Source: Capitulum mitella (Eukaryota > Arthropoda > Thecostraca > Pollicipedomorpha > Pollicipedidae). From it: a DNA stretch of 64,000 nucleotides. The stretch is from assembly GCA_030062745.1 (NCBI GenBank), contig CP099846.1, forward strand, positions 8,553,432 to 8,617,431, read 5' to 3'. Below the pieces are notes generated by a model. That model ran no database searches and had not been told where the DNA came from. It saw nothing but the letters and a program-made list of their open reading frames with translations. Below are positions 56,468 to 64,000 of the stretch, one piece after another. The first letter of the stretch is position 1. Each line of letters opens with the position of its first letter. A program made the translations under genes and the position numbers.

Positions 56468-59311
56468 CAGTGGGGTAGCCAAAGGGGGCAAAGGAGCCAT
56501 GTCCTCCCCTTTCCCGCTGGAGGCCAAGCGGGGCCACCTGACGGCCGAGCGGGCCCCCTGGAGCCGAAGGCCCCAGTTCTTTGTGTGAGGCGTGAAGTGC
56601 GAAGTGATAGCGTGAGACATACGCCGGGCGTCGTACACTGTCCGAAACAGACAAGTAAAGCAAAATAAGAATATTTTAAGCATTAAAGAAGACTTACGAA
56701 CCGAAAGAAAACGTACCCCGAATATACAAGAAGGCTTTGTGCTACGAAGAAAGGCCCGTGGTCTGAATGAGCGTTTAGGGGCCCCTACTAGCTTGTAAGG
56801 GAGTTTACTGCTTGTCTGGGGAGGGCCCCCCGTCGACCCATAAAAGGCCCCTGCCAACCTCTGAAGGGATCTCCTTTCGGTCTGGAAGAAGGCTCCTGCC
56901 CCTGCCTCCAGAGGTCGACAAACAGATAGGGTGCCCTCTACAGACAGGCAGTGAACCTCCTGGTCAACAGGGGCCCCTAAACGATCATTCAAGAGTCCCT
57001 GCTGTCCAGTAAAGATGCCCTTGTCGACATGTAAGAGGCACCCGCCAGGTTGGCAGGAACGTCTTTACAGGTGAGCATGGGCTCCGTTTACACTTCAGCG
57101 AGGCACCTTTACAAACCGACGGTAATTTTAACCTCATGGAGCCCTCATGATTACGACGGCCAGGCGCGGATCCAAAGGGGGAGCAATTGGGGTGATCGCC
57201 CCTCCCCCTTGAGGTCTGAGAAGGGAACCCTGTCAGACTTAAAAGGAGTCCCGAAAGGACCCCGTATGAGCTTGACGGGGTCTCTATCAGAACCTGACGG
57301 GCTCTTGGTGCAGTCAGAGAGGCCTCCTGGAGGGCTAGATGACCTCTGACACGCATAGAGGGCCTCAAAGGGCCTCTATGAAGCTCTCAAAGGGCCTCCG
57401 AGACCGCAACAGGGTCCCAACACGGCAGAGGATTCCCGAGACCGTCAGATGACTCATGGGGCCCCTGAGACGGCTAAGATGAGGACTACGTCCCTTGGTG
57501 GCCCCTGTGAGTGAAAAGCTGAAGGTTTTTGATGTAGTCAGAGGGCTTCCAGGAGGGCTAATGAGACCTTGACATGGTAAAGTGGCCCCTAAGATAGAAA
57601 GATGGGCCCTTGAAATCCTCCGAGGGCCTCTGGGACCGCAAGAGGCCCCAACACGGCAAAGGGTCCATGAAACAGCTAACATTGCCAGGGAGGCACCTGA
57701 GAGGGAAAGAACTTCAGAGGGTGCCTAGCACAGCATAAGGAGACCCTGGCCAGCCAGAGGGGCCCCCTGAACGGGGATTCGTCGGTGACCTACTCAACCT
57801 CGAAAGGAGCCACAAATGGGCTACACTTGCCTTTTTGAAACCTTGGGGGTTCTTGATGCTTTCAGGGGCCCCCAGGAAGGTCAGGTGGTTTCTGAGACGG
57901 CAAGATGGGCCTGTACACCGCAGATGATCCCTGAAACCGCCAAAAAGGTTGCAGGGCCTCTGCGAGACAATGACGATAAGAGGGCCTCTGAGACGGTATT
58001 TTGCTTTTATGGGGGCGCTGGACGGCCAGAGGAGGGTCCCCGAGTGTAATAAGTAGGCTCCTGGCACGGGCAAGGGCAAGGTCCCCCTGGGACTACCAGT
58101 GAGGCCCCTGAAGCGTCAACAAAACGGCTAGAGTTGTTACAGTTAGAGGGGCCCTAAAAGTCTGCCAGATATGCCTCACATAACAGAGTAAGACCCCTGA
58201 TATAGCTATGGCGATCGCCGGAGACGTTCACAGGGTTTATGACACTACACAGGGGCCCTGAAATTGCCGAAAGGTCTTTTGTAACTGCCAGAGGGACCTC
58301 GAGATGGCAAAAATGTTTCCCAGAGACAATAAGAAAGGTACCCAGGACCGCAGGAGGTTCACTGAGACTGCTAAAGAGAGACCCTTTCAGGCTGCTAATT
58401 AGAAGTCTCTAGCAATAAGAGCCCCTGAGACGACCAAAGGGTCCCTGAAACTACTAGAACTTGAGACGTCCAGACTGATCCTGAAACGGCCAAAGGACTT
58501 AGACGATTGCGAGAGGCGCCCTTGTCACTGCAGAGAGAGACTTATATAGCGAGCCCATTTTAGTGTCTGAGGGGCTCCTTAGATGGCAAAAACGTTCCAG
58601 GGACGACAGGAGGGAACCCGAGATGGCTTAAGCATCCCTGAAATTCCCAGATTGGTCCCTGAGACTGTCCGAAGTGCCCCTGGAACTGCCAAAGAACGGC
58701 CTGAGACGTCCCGCGAGACACGTGAAACTGTGAAAGGAACCTGAGACCACTAGAGGATCCTGGCACGGTACAGGGTCCGAGACCACCAAAAGTGCCCCTG
58801 TAACTGCAAGAGGGAACCTAAACTAAACTGACCTTAACGAAACTAAACTAAACTAAACTGACCTAAACTGAACTAAACTGAACTAAACTAACCTAAACTA
58901 CTAAAAAATCCACAAGCTACGGGATGGGGGGGACTGACGGGCTGCCAAACTAGATACCGACAAGACATTACAAATGAAAGTAGGGACGGAACCGCCTAAA
59001 ATCCCGCTTTTTTTGCCATATTTCGGCCACTTTGTTTGGAAACAAAACGCCAAATTTTCTGGAATGAGACGACGCGTTTGAATTTTTTCGGCTATTTTAA
59101 ATTGTAAAAAAGCAAAATTACATCATTTTTCATATCTGAAGGCCAGCAAAATGGGGATCCCGCGCTGACCATTCACCTCCACCCCCCTCCCCCCCTCCTC
59201 CGCCTTGGCGAAGTCCCGGATCCGCTATTGGCGAGGGCTCCCATTGGTTACGGGGCCCCCTTGATCCAATTTGCCCCCCCCCCCCTGGGCGGAATCCTGG
59301 CTACGCCCCTG
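56468..59311 (+). mobile_element. hAT-like non-autonomous element, middle level of the nest
   Basis: The ends are CAGTGGGGTAGCCA and the inverse of CAGGGGCGTAGCCA. Target duplications GTCCATTA (56460-56467) and GCCCATTA (59312-59319) agree at 7 of 8 positions. Its own sequence is about 770 bp and includes degenerate CTGTAAG-type repeats at 56770-57060. It is interrupted by the inner element 57161-59230. Confidence 0.82.
57161..59230 (+). mobile_element. hAT-like non-autonomous element with minisatellite interior, innermost level (copy A)
   Basis: The ends are CAGGCGCGGATCC and the inverse of CAATAGCGGATCC. Flanks ACGACGGC (57153-57160) and GCGAGGGC (59231-59238) agree at 6 of 8. The 2070-bp interior is almost entirely loose repeats of about 30 bp (GGGCCCCTGAGACGGCAAGA-type), plus an ACTAA/ACTGA pentamer patch at 58812-58905. 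It is collinear with copy B at 60488-62485, so it is a genuine element family carrying a fixed repeat cargo. Open frames inside are artefacts. Confidence 0.78.
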
Positions 59312-59860
59312 GCCCATTATGTCAGAGGTTTGGTGCTGGCATTGTTACGTGTGTGTGTGGGGACAGGCAAAGCTGCTTTTGCAAGTGCTTGAAATAATGA
59401 TTTCGTTCTCGTGTGATAGTCTGTAAGCGCTTTGTTACTGGGCGTCGAGTTGTAATTTAATGTTGTGGGAGGAAACTGTCTTCCAGCCGTTTACAAATGT
59501 ATTTCATTACAATGTTGAATTCGTGATGTAAACGTAAACAACATAAGAAGCAGAAATTTGCATCATTCGCCATTGTGTAGATGGATGCCCAAAGGCAAAG
59601 TTCTGAAAAATGGCAATGGGTACAGACCTGAATAGAAAAATCCACGCGTTTTAGAGAACTCAGGTATACACTAGCGCCAAAACTTCGGGAAAAATTGTTT
59701 ATATAACGAAAAACTGGGCCATAGCAAAAGAACGAAATTCAGTCATTTTTTCGGGAGGGGGAAGAAGGTAACCTAAATGAGATCGCCTGTTGGTCCGATA
59801 GAGCTTGCCCCCCCCAGCCGAAAATGCAATCCGCCGTCCCTGGTCATATGACGCCCTGAT

Positions 59861-60127
59861 CAGGCACGTAGCCAGGATTTTCCACGGGGAGGGGGTAAAT
59901 GTCAAATTTTGTCATACACCACTGGCATATGACAAACTTTGTAGGAAAAAGGAGCAATTTTACGTAACTGACATCATATTTTACCCGCAGGAATACGTAT
60001 AATGTTTGTTTTGCAACAGCTATGTGATCGCTATTCCGTATTCCTGCTAAATCACTATATATCTAGTGTAGACCGCCTGGCCCAGGGGTAGCCATGGCCC
60101 CCATGGCCCCCCTTGGCTACGTCCCTG
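59861..60127 (+). mobile_element. hAT-like MITE, 267 bp
   Basis: The ends are CAGGCACGTAGCCAGG and the inverse of CAGGGACGTAGCCAAG. Target duplications GCCCTGAT (59853-59860) and GTCCTGAT (60128-60135) agree at 7 of 8 positions. No coding capacity. Confidence 0.82.
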
Positions 60128-60487
60128 GTCCTGATATGGGGAACGCCTGGCCAGTAAGACTGCCTGTGCTGTATGGGGCGCCAAGTCTCGCTGAGACGCC
60201 TGATCTGTAGAGGAGATGCTAAGGATATAAGGAATGCCTGATGTGAGCAGGGGCCTCGCTTGCCAAGGGCGCCGAGGCCCTGATCTATACGGAGACGTCT
60301 CACCTATAATAGGTGCCTGCCTCATAGACGTGTCTGGTCTACAAGAAACGCCAAATTTCTTAGAGGTATCTCATCCGTAGAAGAAGAGGGCGCCAGGCCT
60401 GTAAGGGGCGCCGAGCATGTGAGGGTTACCTGACTTGCACGAGAGCGCTTATCTGGGGGAGCCGTGTTCACGAGGAATGTTGATCAA
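60128..60487. repeat. Continuation of the GCGCCTGAT-type minisatellite
   Basis: The same degenerate units as 55080-55763, lying between two inserted elements. Confidence 0.6.
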
Positions 60488-62485
60488 CAGGCACGGATCC
60501 AAGGGGAGGGGGTGATAGGGGCGATCGCCCCCGGCCTGAAAAGGGGCGCCTATGCCGTCCTAGGGAGCGGACCCTAAAGGGGCCCTCTCAGACTCAAAAG
60601 GGCCACGAGGGGGTCTCATATGAGCCTTACGGGGTCTCTGTGAAAACGTGACGGGTTCTTGATGTAGTCAGGGGAGCTCCTGGAAGGGCTAGATTACCCC
60701 TGAGACGCATAGAAGGGCCTCTGGAACTCTCAAAAGACCCCTAAGACCACAACAGCACCCCAACATGTCAGAACGCCCCAGAGACCGCCAGAAGGGTCAC
60801 AGGGCCCCTAAGATGGCCAAGATGAGGACTGAGTTCCTAGGACGGCATGGGTGCCCCTGGAATGTCATTGGAGCCCCGTATGGGTTTCACGGACCTAGGA
60901 CCTTTCACGGCTGAAGGTCCCTGATGAAGCCAAAGGACCTCTGGGGGGAGGGTCAATGAGACCCTGAGGCGGCAAGATGGCCCCTAAGATGGATAAAAAT
61001 GCCTCTGAAATTCTCCAAGGGTTCCTGAGACCGCCAGAGGGGCCCAAACCCGACAAAGGGTCCATGACACCGCTTCAGTACCAGAGAGGCCCCTGAGTCG
61101 GTAGGAACTTAAGAGGGTGCCTAGCACGGCATATGCACAGGCCAGCCAGACGGACCCTCTGAACAGGGATTCATCAGTACATTCTCAACCTCGAGAGGAG
61201 CTCCAAATGGGCTGCACTGGCACTTTTTGAAAATCTGAGGAGTTCCTTATACAGCAAGGGACCCGTGGAAAGATCAGGTTGGTTCTGAGACGGCAAGGTG
61301 GGCCCCTACACGGCAGATGGCCTCTGAGACCGTCAAAAATGTCGAAGGGCCCACTGCCAGGCCAAGACCAGAGGACCTCTAAGACGGTATGGGGGCTCTG
61401 GACGGCCAGAGGGCCCCCGAGTGTGTTAGGCGGGCTCCTGGCACAGACATGGTCCCCTTGAGGCTGCCAGTGAGGCTCCTGAAGCGTCAACACAAGGGCC
61501 CCTGATACGGCAAGAGGGCCTTTAGACTGGCAGATATACTCAGTGCAACAGAGGAAGACCACTGATACATCTATGGAGACTATCGGAAACTTTCAGAGGG
61601 CCCATGACACTGCAGAGGGGCTATGAAGTTGCCAAAAGGTCATTTGCCAAAGGGCTCCTGAAACAGCAAAAATGTTCTCCAGAGATGACAAGAGGGGCAA
61701 CAACGACTACAGGGGGTCCACCGAAACTATGAAAGAGGGTCCATTGAGACTGCTTACGAGCAGTCTCTAGCAATAGCGGCTGCTGAGACGACCAGAGGGA
61801 CTACTGAAACTATTAGACCTTTAGGCACCCAGACGGCTCCTGAAACGGCCAAAGGTTAAGAGGATCGCCAGAGACGTCTGTATCTTGGCAGTGAGAGGCC
61901 CCTAGAGGGCTTTTGCTACTGCCTGAGGGGCTTCTTAGACGGCACAAATTCACCAGGGACAATAAAAGGGGACCCGAGATGGTTTAAGTATCCTTGAAAC
62001 TGCCAGATAGGTCCATGGCACTGCCTGAGGTGTCCCTGAAACTGCGAGAGGAACACCTGAGACTTTCCGAGGGACACGTGAAACCGTTAAAGAAACTTGT
62101 CACCACTAGGGAGGCCTTGCACAGCAGACGGTTCGAGACCACCAAAAAGCTAGCAAAAAAAGTCTCCAGAAGCTACATTTGGGCGGAGGATCTCCTGGAC
62201 CAGACAAAGACATGATATTCCCAGCTCAAATCCCGACGTTGTCATATTTCGGGCAATTTGTGGGTGAACAAAACGCATTTTTTCCCAAATGAGGTCGCGC
62301 TCTTGAGATTTTTCCGGTTTCTTCATATGGAAAAAACACAAAATTCCATGAAGTTTCGTTCTTGGACCCGACCAAATTAATGTTTTTTTCATATCTGAGG
62401 AGCAAAACATGGGGGGGGACTGGCAGGGGCCCCCTCGCTGGCCATTTGCCCCCCCCCCCCTGGCGAAATCCTGGACTCGCCCCTG
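60488..62485 (+). mobile_element. hAT-like non-autonomous element with minisatellite interior (copy B)
   Basis: The ends are CAGGCACGGATCCAAGG and the inverse of CAGGGGCGAGTCCAGG. Target duplications TTGATCAA (60480-60487) and TTGACCAA (62486-62493) agree at 7 of 8 positions. The 1998-bp interior has the same order of variant CCTGAGAC-type repeats as copy A (57161-59230), for example the GACGGGTTCTTGATG, GGATTCATC and CACGTGAAAC blocks. Copy B lacks the pentamer patch of copy A. Confidence 0.85.
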
Positions 62486-62493
62486 TTGACCAA

Positions 62494-63532
62494 GACGTGG
62501 GGAGGAGGCACCTAAAGGTTGATGTCTGCTAAGGAAGCCAAAAAGCCATCTCCCGGCAAAAAAGACAACGAGAAAAGCTTTCCAGATTTCGGCAACTCTT
62601 TGGGATCGTGTTTAAGAAATGTCTTCTTATTTTCCATCGAAGCCCATTTTTTCTGTGGCTGTAAGGGGACGCCCGCAACATTGGCCAAAAAGAGACGGAT
62701 ACGTCTCCATCCCCCGCGGCTCCTAAGCTCATGCCTCAAGGCCAACGATCTGGGCTGCGTTCTTACGTTGAAGCTATTCACACAGTGTATTACTGACGAA
62801 TCTTTTGTGATCTCAATATGCCCATCACTAAAGTATACTTGATCCAGCACTACAATTTCGGCAATTTCAGAGCGTATGTGACGATATGACGCTAAAATGT
62901 CAGGTAAACGCTGATAACGCAGATTGCACAGGTGAACTTCAAAAGAGTGGAGGAAACGTGAACGGCCGAAAAGAAAGTTACGTTTTAGAGTGCTGTCGCT
63001 TTCTAGATGGCATTCTCTGAGCTAATGCAGGCGCCGCTTTGACAGAAAAGAACCGCTTCAAGACATTTCGTGTAGTTGGTAAGTTGAAAGTAACCGCCTG
63101 GTTACTAGAGTTTGTGTGTACCGCGGCATAGAACCGCCTCTACTTTAAGTGTTGCAAATGCAACACCAGTAAACCAAAAACGAAACAGAGGACCTATCGC
63201 AAAGTCCGAAAAGACTGGACCTAAAACTGCTAAAAAGACAATGCCTGTAATTTGGATATAGTGTCTACCCTGTATACTCCTGTTATTACCATCAGAAGGG
63301 AGAGGACAGCTTTCCTCAATTTGTGAACTTTTACAGTAGACAAAGGGTGTTGCACAGAAACTATTTACTCACAATTTCTCACTTATCACTTCAGCCTTGA
63401 TGGTACTGATGTAGTTTTGTTTCTCCTGGTAAGCCTCCCCCAGCATAGATTTGGGCCATGCCAATGCAGACTTGGACAGAGTTGTACAAAATGGAGGGGC
63501 AGAGGGAGTAGTTACTCCCTGCCTTAGACCCA
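62494..63532. other. Non-genic stretch
   Basis: Overlapping open frames of about 110 codons on both strands at 62512-62850 show no domain. The rest is AT-rich with nothing recognised. Confidence 0.4.
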
Positions 63533-63540
63533 GAATTTTT

Positions 63541-63774
63541 GTGTAAATGATTCTGAGGTCCCTAATAGGAATTTACAGTGGTTAAAGCCCACTTTATTTT
63601 GTTAGCAATTTTCATTTTTATGTTTTGAATTGTCATTTATGAAGTAACAAACTATGGCCCCTTGTCAAAACTACAAGAGAATGTTGTGGGGCCAAAAACA
63701 TATTTTGCAGGGCCCAGATCCACCTTAGAGAAGGAGCATTGACCCAAGCAAAAGAATACAAATTGACACCCGTG
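63541..63774 (-). mobile_element. hAT-like MITE with exact target duplication
   Basis: Exact 8-bp direct repeats CTTAGACC lie at 63533-63540 and 63775-63782. The right end, read inverted, is CACGGGTGTCAATTTGTATT and matches the terminus at 43168. The left end starts CAGAATTTTTGTGTAAAT and pairs poorly with it, so the element is either decayed or asymmetric. Confidence 0.6.
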
Positions 63775-63782
63775 CTTAGACC

Positions 63783-64000
63783 CACAGCATCCTAGCTAGG
63801 ATGGATGAAAAAAAACAAAAATGATGAAGTCATAACAAAGCATGTAAGAAATAAAAAGAAAACTGAAATTTATTAGAGAATTGCCTCATATCAAAACTTA
63901 GGTCCATCCCAGTGAATGGGCCATGAGAATGACATGGGACCCAGCTTAGAGCTCTAGTCTGGTGGAGGAAATCTCAGGTGGGATATGTAACACTAGTCAG
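63783..64000. other. Window end, nothing recognised
   Basis: Short AT-rich flank after the last MITE, with no open frame of note. Confidence 0.4.

Larger units (their letters stand above)
55764..59842 (+). mobile_element. hAT-like non-autonomous element, outermost of a three-level nest
   Basis: Exact 8-bp target duplications GTCATATG lie at 55756-55763 and 59843-59850. The ends are CAGCGACGGCGGA and the inverse of CAGGGACGGCGGA. Only about 1.2 kb (55764-56467 and 59312-59842) belongs to this element; the rest is two later insertions. Long G and C runs lie just inside both ends. No transposase is present. Confidence 0.85.

Noticed and set aside
57161-62200. CRISPR-like regularly spaced short repeats
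   Set aside because: The repeats are degenerate, variably spaced and not separated by unique spacers, and the context is eukaryotic. They are minisatellite cargo of hAT-like elements.

Overview
The window looks like nuclear DNA of an invertebrate animal, most likely an arthropod. Genes are sparse and split by long introns, with signal-peptide, Ly6 and DEG/ENaC proteins. CpG-rich islands sit in AT-rich DNA. An interstitial CCTAA/TTAGG array (the arthropod telomere unit) lies at 47.6-47.7 kb. Most of the rest is transposon-derived or satellite DNA. A crustacean is my guess within arthropods, but the sequence does not prove it. No rRNA, functional tRNA, CRISPR array, operon or prokaryotic signal is seen.

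Two host genes are well supported. (1) A four-exon plus-strand gene (1642-12945) encodes a 139-residue secreted, probably GPI-anchored Ly6/uPAR three-finger protein of the Quiver/Sleepless-like type. No single reading frame contains it; it appears only when four short exons with matching phase-1 splice junctions are joined. (2) An essentially intronless plus-strand gene (36980-38158) encodes a compact 392-residue DEG/ENaC (pickpocket-like) sodium-channel subunit. The two are about 24 kb apart and nothing in the sequence links them functionally.

Layout. 0.7-1.7 kb: CpG island and exon 1 of the Ly6 gene. Its first intron holds a 3-kb inverted repeat (3.58-6.56 kb) with an hAT-like MITE in each arm. 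7-13 kb: exons 2-4. 13-19 kb: GC-rich non-coding DNA with 12-bp and 75-bp tandem repeats. 19-21.5 kb: a roughly 230-bp satellite split by a 1.2-kb TTAA-flanked piggyBac-type element. 22.2-25.7 kb: complete pogo/Tigger-type element 1. 27.7-29.7 kb: a 2-kb degenerate palindrome. 31-34.4 kb: tandem repeats, AT microsatellites and a possible TA-flanked element. 37-38.2 kb: DEG/ENaC gene. 40.1-41.3 kb: second piggyBac-type copy in opposite orientation. 42.1-43.1 kb: hAT-like element. 43.6-47.0 kb: complete pogo/Tigger-type element 2 with an hAT MITE inserted in it. 47.4-47.7 kb: AAT and CCTAA arrays. 49.0-51.6 kb: a broken non-LTR retrotransposon whose two halves face each other. 52.6 kb: a tRNA-derived SINE. 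55-62.5 kb: a degenerate minisatellite invaded by hAT-like elements, three of them nested inside one another.

The main discovery is architectural. Most of the unannotated space resolves into dated insertions with terminal repeats and target-site duplications. Both pogo-type transposases are pseudogenes, each broken by nonsense codons and frameshifts, and each has lost a TGG tryptophan codon to TAG.
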